In this document: positions 1 through 6,511 of the stretch, piece by piece
How the letters are laid out: each line of letters starts with the position of its first letter
Position numbering within the stretch: position 1 is the first letter of the stretch
Assembly: GCA_900754075.1 (NCBI GenBank)
Contig: CAAEBN010000008.1
Coordinates: 1 to 16,267, forward strand
Reading direction: 5' to 3'
DNA length: 16,267 bases
Source of the DNA: an uncultured Collinsella sp.
Lineage (GTDB): Bacteria; Actinomycetota; Coriobacteriia; Coriobacteriales; Coriobacteriaceae
The notes under the pieces: model-generated
What the model saw: only the letters and a program-made list of their open reading frames with translations
Told to the model about the DNA's origin: nothing
The model's database searches: none
Program-made: the position numbers and the translations under genes

Positions 1-1121
1 CGTTTCAGTTCCAGATCGTTGTTTTCGCCCGCTGAGCTGGGCCTATGCCGGAATCTCTCCCACAGAAACCACCGAAGAGCCAAATATGACCAGCACGCAT
101 AGAGCGAGACGGCGGCATATTTTGTGGTAAAGAACACCACGAAAAAGCCCGAGCCCAGATAAAAAATGATCGTGGCAGCGAGCTCGTTGCCACCGTTGCC
201 GTCGACGATGAGCACAAAGAACGAAAGCGTGGACAGTATGGCGGCACATGTCATGCCGATATTCATATACGAGCGGCCGTGCAGGTCAAATAGTGCGCCA
301 GCGACCAACGAGCTCACGACAAGCAGCAGGCGCGGCCAATCGCCCAAATCGACGGCTCCGACAGCATGCAAGGTCGTGAAGCCCGCGTTGAGAGCGGCGA
401 ATACGCTGGAAAGATACGCCGTCGCCACGGTCAGGCGAACTACGGCGCGACGGAATGCCGCCTTTGCCTCGGGATCGTCATGCCACTTGGCGCCATATTC
501 CAGAGCATCTACCGAAAGCCCGGCAGCACTGGGTTCAAAGTTGGGATCGGACTCGTCGCGCAGCTTGGCGCGTCGGGCACCGTGGAGCAACGCCACCTGC
601 GCGATCGCACAGACGACCAGAACAGCCTGCTGAGGAATGCCGACAGGCATCACCATGTGGTTGAGAACCTGCACCAGAACGCCCATGGCGTAAGAAAGTG
701 CGGCGGCGCGCGCCAAGCAGGGCGTTCGCGCAAAGCGCCGCGCAAAGTTTGCGTAGGCAGTCGATCCGCAGTAGCCCAGCGCGCAGCACGCCACCAAACC
801 GCCGGCAATTACCACCTCAACCTGAACCGCCATTATCAATAGCAGCAATGCCGCCACCAGCAAAACGCCCGTGACGTCACTCGTTGCGTCGATAGCATGG
901 GGGCGGCGATAGTACAGAATGGGACGCACAAAAAAGCCAATCACGCTCGCGCCGATGACAAGGCTCTCATAAATAACGACCTCGTTTGGAGACACGAACT
1001 CGGCCATGCGCACATCAAAGAGATACTCGCAGGCCAAAAACGTGAAAAAGAACAGCGCCAGGCATATAATCTCCCGAATGCCCCGACGCAGATATGCGGT
1101 TGTTTCTCCCATGCCCCTCAT
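1..1121 (-). CDS. Polytopic membrane protein, partial (possible membrane-anchored LuxR-type regulator)
   Basis: The reverse strand is open without a stop from the ATG at 1121 to the left edge, giving at least 373 codons. The product is very hydrophobic: I count about ten to eleven membrane segments, in two groups split by a hydrophilic stretch near residues 180-220 (rich in Asp, Glu, Lys and Arg). The last visible residues (about 355-373) are charged, as if a cytoplasmic linker begins there. Coriobacteriia carry many proteins with a 10-12 segment membrane half followed by a C-terminal LuxR-type DNA-binding domain, and this looks like such an N-terminal half. That is inference, since the HTH would lie outside the window; a plain transporter-like protein remains possible. 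The start at 1121 is preferred over the ATG at 1112 because a G-run (GGGGG) lies about 7 bases upstream and an in-frame TAG follows further up. The gene is transcribed away from the zinc-ribbon cluster. Confidence 0.7.
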   Translation of the reverse strand, partial: MRGMGETTAYLRRGIREIICLALFFFTFLACEYLFDVRMAEFVSPNEVVIYESLVIGASVIGFFVRPILYYRRPHAIDATSDVTGVLLVAALLLLIMAVQVEVVIAGGLVACCALGYCGSTAYANFARRFARTPCLARAAALSYAMGVLVQVLNHMVMPVGIPQQAVLVVCAIAQVALLHGARRAKLRDESDPNFEPSAAGLSVDALEYGAKWHDDPEAKAAFRRAVVRLTVATAYLSSVFAALNAGFTTLHAVGAVDLGDWPRLLLVVSSLVAGALFDLHGRSYMNIGMTCAAILSTLSFFVLIVDGNGGNELAATIIFYLGSGFFVVFFTTKYAAVSLYACWSYLALRWFLWERFRHRPSSAGENNDLELK

Positions 1122-1151
1122 GGTTAACCCCCAGCCGCTCAATTGTCTGGA

Positions 1152-1180
1152 AATCTATTTTAATAAAGAATCAATCTCAA
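1152..1180 (-). promoter_or_regulatory. Sigma70-type promoter of the partial membrane protein gene
   Basis: On the minus strand TTGAGA (1180-1175, 5/6 match to the -35 consensus) is followed after exactly 17 bases by TAGATT (1157-1152, 4/6 match to the -10). Transcription would start near 1145, leaving a leader of about 24 bases before the ATG at 1121. The surrounding DNA is clearly more AT-rich than the genes on either side. Confidence 0.55.
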
Positions 1181-1289
1181 TAGCAAAGCCAAGCTCGAAA
1201 TGTTGCAAATTCGGCCCCAGCCGTCCATATCACACCGCGATTTTGAGCCGCATGGACCAGAAGGGACACGCGCGACCTCTAGCTCGGCC

Positions 1290-1357
1290 AGGAGTGTCTC
1301 CAACTACCACTCATTTAAGTACGTCCCCAATGAGTGGCCGAAGAACGTCCCCAATGA
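1290..1357. repeat. Composite GGGAC-type palindromic repeat (REP-like)
   Basis: Several short repeats are packed here. AGGAGTGTCTCCAACTACC (1290-1308) matches, inverted, 16 of 19 bases at 15859-15877. A perfect 9-base inverted repeat, CCACTCATT (1307-1315) and AATGAGTGG (1329-1337), encloses a 13-base loop ending in GTCCCC. The 13-mer ACGTCCCCAATGA occurs at 1321-1333 and again at 1345-1357, and the second copy runs into the palindrome GACTAGTC (1356-1363). The other strand reads TCATTGGGGACGT, the type of G-rich tip seen in REP elements mobilised by RAYT/TnpA-REP transposases. That affiliation is inference; no transposase is in the window. Apart from repeats, the promoter at 1152-1180 and the leader hairpin, I see nothing else in 1122-1482. 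Confidence 0.6.
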
Positions 1358-1362
1358 CTAGT

Positions 1363-1385
1363 CAAAAAATGGGCCATGTGTCCCA
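1363..1385. repeat. Dispersed repeat, copy 1 (GGGCCA-NN-TGTCCC core)
   Basis: This 23-base segment matches 9917-9939 at 19 of 23 positions; all four differences are transitions. The shared pattern is CAAAAA, two variable bases, GGGCCA, two variable bases, TGTCCCA. The core is nearly palindromic. It abuts the composite repeat at 1290-1357. Confidence 0.5.
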
Positions 1386-1432
1386 GTTGTGGAGACTCGT
1401 TGAGCCGTCTGGGTATCGTGAAAGATCACGCA

Positions 1433-1476
1433 CTCCCCCATCATCAAAAGTGACACACGCTACCAGTTGATGGGAG
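1433..1476 (+). promoter_or_regulatory. Possible leader hairpin masking the ribosome-binding site of the DUF4428 gene
   Basis: CTCCCCCATCA (1433-1443) can pair with TGATGGGAG (1468-1476), with two C residues bulged, across a 24-base loop. The right arm contains most of the Shine-Dalgarno sequence GGGAGG (1472-1477) that serves the ATG at 1483. A smaller hairpin, CGTGA-AAGA-TCACG, lies just upstream (about 1417-1430). Regulation by this fold is inference; a 9-bp stem with a bulge could also be chance in GC-rich DNA. I found no convincing promoter in front of the cluster. Confidence 0.3.
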
Positions 1477-1482
1477 GCAGCC

Positions 1483-2220
1483 ATGGGCTTCTTTGACAAG
1501 ATGTTCGAGAAGAAAGAGTGCGCGATTTGCGGTACCGAGCTGGGACTTTTGGGGAAGACCAAGATCAACGAAGGCTACCTGTGCAAAGAGTGCGTCGGCA
1601 AGCTCTCCCCCTTCTTTGGCGGCTATCGTTCCAGCACCGCGGACGATATCCGCGAGCAACTCGCCTACCGCGAGGCCAATGCCGAGCGCCTGGCCTCGTT
1701 CAACCCCACGCGCACGCTCTCTGCCGGGCGCACCAACATCATGCTCGACGAAGACGCGGGCCTGCTGATCATTACCTCGCAGAGCCGCTGGCGCGACGCC
1801 AATCCCGACATCATCGAGTTCTCGCAGGTACTCGGCTGCGATATGGATATCGACGAGCATCGCACCGAGATTTATCGCGAGACCAAGGACGGCGAGCGCG
1901 AGAGCTACAACCCGCCGCGCTACGACCTGGATTACGACTTTAATCTGACCATCCACGTCAACACGCCGTACTTTACCGAGATCAACCTGCGCGTGAACGA
2001 CTCCACCATCGATCAGCGCGGTTCCATCGAATACCGCGAGGCCAAGCGCCAGGCAACCGAGGTCCGCGACGCGCTGGTGCAGCTGCGCCAGGAGACGCGC
2101 GACAGCGTCGTGGCCGCCAAGGCCCCCAAGACCGCGGTCACCTGCCCCTTCTGCGGTGCAACCACCATTCCCGATGCCAGTGGGCGCTGCGAATACTGCG
2201 GTGGCGCCATCGGCGCATAG
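1483..2220 (+). CDS. DUF4428-like double zinc-finger protein
   Basis: This 245-residue protein has no signal peptide or membrane segment. The N-terminus has a four-cysteine finger of the DUF4428 type (C13/C16 and C34/C37), with a Gly-Lys-rich turn between the pairs. The middle (about 50-200) is a soluble mixed domain rich in Arg, Glu and Asp; part of it (about 85-170) reads like a PH-like or beta-rich domain. The C-terminus is a separate zinc ribbon, C221/C224 and C236/C239. The start has an SD GGGAGG five bases upstream. It is first of four closely spaced genes, 24 bases before the next one, whose product also has zinc ribbons. Known function for the family is lacking; a scaffold or adaptor role in the membrane complex made by its neighbours is inference. 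Confidence 0.8.
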   Translation: MGFFDKMFEKKECAICGTELGLLGKTKINEGYLCKECVGKLSPFFGGYRSSTADDIREQLAYREANAERLASFNPTRTLSAGRTNIMLDEDAGLLIITSQSRWRDANPDIIEFSQVLGCDMDIDEHRTEIYRETKDGERESYNPPRYDLDYDFNLTIHVNTPYFTEINLRVNDSTIDQRGSIEYREAKRQATEVRDALVQLRQETRDSVVAAKAPKTAVTCPFCGATTIPDASGRCEYCGGAIGA

Positions 2221-2244
2221 CCTCCGGCACGGAAAGGACCGATC

Positions 2245-3567
2245 ATGGCCTTCGAGAGCGTCAACTATCAGTGCCCCGCGTGTGGCGGCCCCCTTCACTT
2301 TGCCAGTGCCGAGCAGAAGCTCGTCTGCGACTACTGCGATTCGCGTTTTGAAGTCGAAGAAGTCGAGGCCCTCTATCGCGAGCGCCAGGACAAGGCAGAT
2401 GCCAAAGCCGATGCCGCAGCCGCGGCCCCCAAGCCTGCTGTCGACGATGCCGTGCAGGAGCTGGCTCAAAACGCCGGCTACATCTGCTCGTCGTGCGGTG
2501 CCGAGCTGGTCTCGGACGGCACCGTCGCCGTCACCACGTGTCCGTACTGCGGCAACCCCGCCGTGGCACCTGGCCAGCTCTCGGGCGACTTCTCACCCGA
2601 CCTGGTAATTCCGTTTAAGCTCGGGCGCGACGATGTCATGACCGCACTCAAGGAGCACTACAAGGGCAAGATTCTGCTGCCCAAGAGCTTTGTCACCGGC
2701 AACCATATCGACGAAGTCCAAGGCGTTTACGTGCCGTTTTGGCTTTACGGCGCCCGCGTGGACGGCGAAGTGTGCTTTGATGCGACCAACGAGACCGTAA
2801 CCGAGGAATCCGACCGCACCGTCACGACCACCGACCACTACGATGCCTACCGCAAGGGCAATATCTCGTTTGAGCGCGTGCCCGTCGACGGATCGTCCAA
2901 GATGCCCGACGGCCATATGGACGCCATCGAGCCGTTTGACTACGACGCGCTGCGCCCGTTCTCGGTTGCCTATATGCCCGGCTACATCGCCAACCGCTAC
3001 GACGAGGACTGCGAGACCTGCAAGGCACGCGCCGAGCGCCGTATGGAGGAGAGCACGATCTCGGCCCTGCGCGAGACCGTCGTCGACGAATATGACGACG
3101 CCACGGTCGAAAGCAAGCAGCTCGACTACACCTGGGAAGACAGCGACTACGCCCTGTTCCCCGTCTGGATGCTCTCCACTTCGTGGAACGGCAAGGGTTA
3201 TCTGTTTGCCATGAACGGCCAGACCGGTCGCATGGTTGGCGAGCTCCCCTGCTCCAAGCCCAAGCTCGCCATCGCCTCGGTGCTGTTCTTTGTGGTCGGG
3301 TTTGTCCTCTCCCAGATTCTCTTTATGGGTGGGAATGCCTTCGATCCGGACTACCTCACCTTTGATGTCGAGGGCATCCTCATCAACATCGTCGCGCCGT
3401 TGATCATCGTGGTCATCGCAGACGTGCTGCTGGTGGGCCAGCTCAAGACGGCCAACGAGGCCACCCACGCCGATTGCTACTGCGGCGAGCTCAACCTGAC
3501 CGAGAAGTACGACACCTTCAGCCACACCGAGACCACCGTTGTCATGAAGGACAACAAGGACGATTAG
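2245..3567 (+). CDS. Zinc-ribbon membrane protein, YdjG-like
   Basis: The 440-residue product starts with a TFIIB-type zinc ribbon (C10/C13, C28/C31), followed by an Ala-rich linker and a second ribbon (C81/C84, C99/C102). A soluble domain (about 110-335) with an added CxxC (near 254-257) follows. Two membrane segments (about 341-361 and 377-397) sit near the C-terminus, followed by a charged tail containing a CxC (411-413). The order of zinc ribbons, globular domain and paired C-terminal helices resembles Bacillus subtilis YdjG, which with YdjH and YdjI brings PspA to the membrane. Such proteins are sometimes misnamed PriA or replication proteins because of the zinc motif; I see no helicase motif. 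SD AAGGA lies 7 bases before the ATG. The next gene encodes the SPFH partner 48 bases on, consistent with one operon. Confidence 0.75.
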   Translation: MAFESVNYQCPACGGPLHFASAEQKLVCDYCDSRFEVEEVEALYRERQDKADAKADAAAAAPKPAVDDAVQELAQNAGYICSSCGAELVSDGTVAVTTCPYCGNPAVAPGQLSGDFSPDLVIPFKLGRDDVMTALKEHYKGKILLPKSFVTGNHIDEVQGVYVPFWLYGARVDGEVCFDATNETVTEESDRTVTTTDHYDAYRKGNISFERVPVDGSSKMPDGHMDAIEPFDYDALRPFSVAYMPGYIANRYDEDCETCKARAERRMEESTISALRETVVDEYDDATVESKQLDYTWEDSDYALFPVWMLSTSWNGKGYLFAMNGQTGRMVGELPCSKPKLAIASVLFFVVGFVLSQILFMGGNAFDPDYLTFDVEGILINIVAPLIIVVIADVLLVGQLKTANEATHADCYCGELNLTEKYDTFSHTETTVVMKDNKDD

Positions 3568-3615
3568 CCATTCTGACCAATACCACCCGACCTTTGACGA
3601 GAAAGGAAGATCACC

Positions 3616-4857
3616 ATGGGACTCTTGAGAGCTGGATTGGGAGCTGCCGGCGGCGTCATGGCCGACCAGTGGAAAGAATTTATCTATTGCGAATCGGTGC
3701 CCGCTGACGTCTTGGCTTGCAAAGGCAGCAAACGCACCGGCGGCCGCAGCTCCAACACGCGCGGCGAGGACAACGTCATCTCCAATGGTTCCGTCATCGC
3801 CGTCAACGACGGCCAGGGCATGCTCGTGGTGCAAAACGGCAAGATCATCGAGGTTGCGCTGGAGCCCGGCGAGTTTGTCTTTGACACCGGCAGCGAGCCG
3901 AGCGTCTTTAGCGGCAACCTGGGCGACTCCATCAAGGAGACGTTCGCCAATATCGGCAGCCGTTTTACCTTTGGCGGCGACGCGGGCAAGGACCAGCGCG
4001 TCTACTTTATCAACACCAAGGAGATCATCGGCAACAAGTACGGCACCGCCTCGCCTGTGCCCTTCCGCGTGGTCGATAACAACATTGGCCTGGATGTCGA
4101 CATCTCCGTTCGCTGCAACGGCGAGTATTCGTACCGTATCACCAACCCGCTGCTGTTCTACACCAACGTGTGCGGCAACGTGACCGATAGCTATACGCGC
4201 GACAAGATCGACAGCCAGCTTAAGTCCGAGCTGCTCACCGCCCTGCAGCCCGCCTTTGCCAAGATTTCGGAGATGGGCATTCGCTACAGCGCCATCCCCG
4301 GCCACACCACCGAGCTCGCCCGCGCGCTCAACGAGGTCCTCTCTGCCGACTGGCGTGACCTGCGCGGTGTCGAGATTGTGAGCTTTGGCGTCAACTCCAT
4401 CGCCGCCTCACAAGAAGACGAGCAGATGATCAAGGACCTGCAGAAGGCCGCGGTCATGCGCGATCCCACCATGGCAGCCGCCAACATCGCCAGCGCCCAG
4501 AGCGACGCGATGCGCGCAGCAGCCGCCAACCCCAACGGCGCGATGGCAGGCTTCATGGGCATGGGCATGGCAGGCGGCATGGGCGGCATGAATGCCAGCC
4601 AGCTGTTCGCCGCCGGCCAGGCACAGCAGCAAGCTGCCCCACAGCCGACTCCGACACCCGCCCCCACACCGGCTCCTGCCGCTGCCCCCGCGGCCGGCAC
4701 GTGGACCTGCAGTTGCGGTGCCACCAACACCGGCAAGTTCTGCCCCGAGTGTGGCAGTCCCGCACCCGCCCCGGCACCGACCAAGTGGCTCTGCCCCAAC
4801 TGCGGCAGCGAAAACGGCGGCAAGTTCTGCAGCAACTGCGGAACACCCAGGCCATAA
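3616..4857 (+). CDS. SPFH-domain protein with two C-terminal zinc ribbons, YdjI-like
   Basis: The 413-residue protein begins with a short Gly/Ala-rich stretch and an SPFH (band 7-like) domain over about residues 15-285, of the 'virion core protein' subgroup. Residues 300-330 are rich in Met and Gly, then a Pro/Ala/Gln linker leads to two zinc ribbons: C365/C367 with C376/C379, and C393/C396 with C405/C408. The first ribbon opens with CxC, not CxxC. There is no obvious transmembrane helix, so peripheral membrane association is expected. Bacillus YdjI has this SPFH-plus-zinc-ribbon form and helps localise PspA. SD AAGGAAG lies about 6-8 bases upstream. No PspA or TPM-domain (YdjH) gene is present here; the preceding gene is the likely partner and the following gene a lipoprotein. 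Confidence 0.85.
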   Translation: MGLLRAGLGAAGGVMADQWKEFIYCESVPADVLACKGSKRTGGRSSNTRGEDNVISNGSVIAVNDGQGMLVVQNGKIIEVALEPGEFVFDTGSEPSVFSGNLGDSIKETFANIGSRFTFGGDAGKDQRVYFINTKEIIGNKYGTASPVPFRVVDNNIGLDVDISVRCNGEYSYRITNPLLFYTNVCGNVTDSYTRDKIDSQLKSELLTALQPAFAKISEMGIRYSAIPGHTTELARALNEVLSADWRDLRGVEIVSFGVNSIAASQEDEQMIKDLQKAAVMRDPTMAAANIASAQSDAMRAAAANPNGAMAGFMGMGMAGGMGGMNASQLFAAGQAQQQAAPQPTPTPAPTPAPAAAPAAGTWTCSCGATNTGKFCPECGSPAPAPAPTKWLCPNCGSENGGKFCSNCGTPRP

Positions 4858-4872
4858 CCCCTCTATCTGGTA

Positions 4873-4899
4873 ATTGGCGGGGAGGTCCGCCACCCCCGC
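4873..4899 (+). other. Hairpin between the SPFH and lipoprotein genes
   Basis: GGCGG (4876-4880) can pair with CCGCC (4887-4891), or alternatively GCGGGG (4877-4882) with CCCCGC (4894-4899). There is no U-tract after it, so it is not a standard terminator. It might adjust expression or RNA stability between SPFH and lipoprotein genes. Part of it (ATTGGCGG then TCCGC) resembles the hairpin at 5799-5822 on the other side of the lipoprotein gene. Confidence 0.35.
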
Positions 4900-4938
4900 A
4901 TTTGCTTCTATGGGTTTCGTTCGATAAAGGAGGACACC

Positions 4939-5781
4939 ATGAAGACAACGTTCAAAAAGTCCGTACTCGCATTCCTGACATGCGTCCTGGCGCTCGCCTT
5001 TGCCCTGACGGGCTGCAGCGGCGGCGGCAAGGACCCCAAGGCCAACTTTGTCGGCAGCTGGCAGTACTCGGGTGGAACCTTGGACGGCGAAGAGCTCACC
5101 GATGAGTACATGGATATGCTCAAGGAGTGGGGCCTCAACTGTATCCTGATCCTCGACGAAGACGGCACGGGCGTCCTCGACATGTTCCTTGAGGTCGCCG
5201 ACCTGAAATGGGAGGCCAAGGACGCCACCACCGTAACGATTACCGCCGAAGATGAGTCGCACGACCTGAAGCTCAAGGACGACAAGCTCGTCCTTGAGGT
5301 GGACGGCGACAAGCTCATCTTTACCAAGTCCGACAAGGACCTGTCCGGCACGGTGAAGAAGGATCGCGAGGCGGCCGAGAAGGAAGAAGAGATCGATGAG
5401 GCCGTCGAAGACGACGACGTCCAGAGCATCGAAATCTCCCCCGCCGTCACCGTCGCCGATGACGACCTGTGCACCATCACCATCACCGAGAAGTTCAAGG
5501 ACGACTGGGGTGACATCGGCTTTGTTGTTAACATCACCAACAAGAGCGACAAGGACCTGACCTTCTACGCTCCCTCCGGCAAGACCAATGTCAACGGCAC
5601 CATGAAGGACCCCTGGTTCTCGGCTCACCTGATGCCCGGCACCAACGCCACTGAGGAATTCACATTCTCGAGCGGCGAGCTTGACAGCCTTGACGACCTG
5701 GTCAACACGACCATCGGCATCGACGCCTACCTGACCGATTCCTACGAGGACGTCGCCTCTTACAGCGCAACCATCGCGTAG
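4939..5781 (+). CDS. Acidic surface lipoprotein with lipocalin-like and Ig-like parts
   Basis: The 280-residue product has a lipoprotein signal: KK at residues 6-7, a hydrophobic core (about 9-24) and a lipobox L-T-G-C with the acylated Cys at 26, followed by a Ser/Gly spacer. Residues 36-135 start with a G-S-W and continue as alternating short beta strands rich in Asp and Lys, like small lipocalin-type domains in actinobacterial and Firmicute lipoproteins. A strongly acidic linker (about 140-165) leads to a beta-rich, DUF4352/DUF5067-like domain (about 165-280) with an 'N-x-S-D-K' turn. The exact family is not certain. A very strong SD, AAAGGAGG (4926-4933), lies five bases before the ATG, suggesting high translation. 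The gene follows the SPFH gene by 81 bases and is closed by a terminator. Envelope location next to membrane-linked SPFH and zinc-ribbon proteins suggests the cluster works at the cell surface. Confidence 0.8.
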   Translation: MKTTFKKSVLAFLTCVLALAFALTGCSGGGKDPKANFVGSWQYSGGTLDGEELTDEYMDMLKEWGLNCILILDEDGTGVLDMFLEVADLKWEAKDATTVTITAEDESHDLKLKDDKLVLEVDGDKLIFTKSDKDLSGTVKKDREAAEKEEEIDEAVEDDDVQSIEISPAVTVADDDLCTITITEKFKDDWGDIGFVVNITNKSDKDLTFYAPSGKTNVNGTMKDPWFSAHLMPGTNATEEFTFSSGELDSLDDLVNTTIGIDAYLTDSYEDVASYSATIA

Positions 5782-5798
5782 CGGCATGTAACATCAGC

Positions 5799-5822
5799 CG
5801 CGGATTGGCGGACACATCCGCG
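5799..5822 (+). other. Hairpin downstream of the lipoprotein gene
   Basis: A perfect 7-bp stem, CGCGGAT (5799-5805) with ATCCGCG (5816-5822), encloses a 10-base loop. It lies between the stop codon and the terminator and may protect the 3' end of the transcript. Confidence 0.4.
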
Positions 5823-5831
5823 CACACCAGA

Positions 5832-5870
5832 CGGGGCCGCAGGAGTTAATCCTTCGACCCCGCCGTTTTT
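5832..5870 (+). terminator. Intrinsic terminator of the zinc-ribbon/SPFH/lipoprotein cluster
   Basis: CGGGG (5832-5836) pairs with CCCCG (5858-5862), and the stem continues inwards through a CG/CG step and AGGA/TCCT with two single mismatches to the loop GTTAA (5845-5849). CCG and five T residues (5866-5870) follow at once. The T-tract is only on the plus strand, so it serves the lipoprotein gene; I see no matching U-tract for the convergent response-regulator gene. Confidence 0.75.
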
Positions 5871-5890
5871 ATGCCGATGCGCGACGAGCT

Positions 5891-6511
5891 TTAGCGCTCC
5901 ATGTTGGGAACGATGCTGCCCTCGGTCACCGTGTGCACGGCCAGGCGCATGATGTTGTCGTAGCCGGTCTTGCTCAGGATCTCCGAGATGCGACGCTTGA
6001 TGGTGCCCTCGCTCATAAACAGCTCGGCCGCGATCTCGCGACGGCTTTTGCCCTCGCAGGCAAGGCGCAAAATCGATAGCTCGACATCATCGAGAGCTGC
6101 CGTGCCCGAAAAAATGCTCTCGGGCGGCTTGGGAAACGTGCAATAGCCCGCCAACGTGGAGCGCATCACGGCGAACAGCTCGTCGATACCGACATTCTTG
6201 TACACAAAGCTATCGACGCCCGCCTCGCGAGCCTGATCGACAAAGGTGATCTCGGGCATGCCGGTCATGATAATGATGCGACACTCGGGCAGCTGCTCCT
6301 TGATGCGCGCCGCCGCCACGATGCCGTTGGAATCATGCTCGGTGCATACGTCCATCAGTATCATGTCCGGACGCTCCTTGAGCGCGACACCCAAGGCCTC
6401 GGAGGCATCGGCGATGGCGGAAACAACGGTCATATCGGGCTGGTCGCCAACGGAGCGCGCCAGGCTCTCGCGCAGGATGGCCTGGTCTTCGACGATTAAC
6501 ACGCGGATCAT
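5891..6511 (-). CDS. NarL/FixJ-family response regulator
   Basis: This 206-residue protein has a receiver domain (about 1-120) with the acidic pair E8/D9, phospho-acceptor D54 in the motif M-D-V, T83 and K105. The C-terminal LuxR-type HTH (about 139-195) has the usual E-I-A-A-E-L-x-M-S-E-G-T-I-K-x-x-I core, giving a DNA-binding transcription factor activated by phosphorylation. The start overlaps the end of the kinase gene as ATGA (6511-6508), so translation is coupled; an SD GGAG lies about 6 bases before the ATG inside the kinase gene. It is the last gene of the three-gene operon and faces the lipoprotein gene across 109 bases. Its targets are not visible here. Confidence 0.93.
   Translation of the reverse strand: MIRVLIVEDQAILRESLARSVGDQPDMTVVSAIADASEALGVALKERPDMILMDVCTEHDSNGIVAAARIKEQLPECRIIIMTGMPEITFVDQAREAGVDSFVYKNVGIDELFAVMRSTLAGYCTFPKPPESIFSGTAALDDVELSILRLACEGKSRREIAAELFMSEGTIKRRISEILSKTGYDNIMRLAVHTVTEGSIVPNMER

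Noticed and set aside
166..842. Plus-strand ORFs of 155 and 158 residues at the left end
   Set aside because: They are antisense to the continuous minus-strand membrane-protein frame, which has a promoter and clear hydrophobic segments.
1321..1357. Two 13-base direct repeats as a CRISPR array
   Set aside because: The repeats are too short, only two in number, with an 11-base gap, and form part of a palindromic repeat.
1444..2469. 341-residue minus-strand ORF antisense to the DUF4428 gene
   Set aside because: Shadow of the third-position GC bias; the opposite strand encodes paired zinc fingers and has a good SD.
2593..4305. 570-residue minus-strand ORF antisense to the zinc-ribbon and SPFH genes
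   Set aside because: It has no recognisable domain, its composition (Val, Gly, Asp, Ala rich) is that of an antisense frame of GC-rich genes, and both plus-strand genes beneath it have clear motifs and ribosome-binding sites.
4408..5787. 459-residue minus-strand ORF antisense to the SPFH and lipoprotein genes
   Set aside because: It spans two well-supported plus-strand genes and their intergenic hairpin, with no plausible family features.
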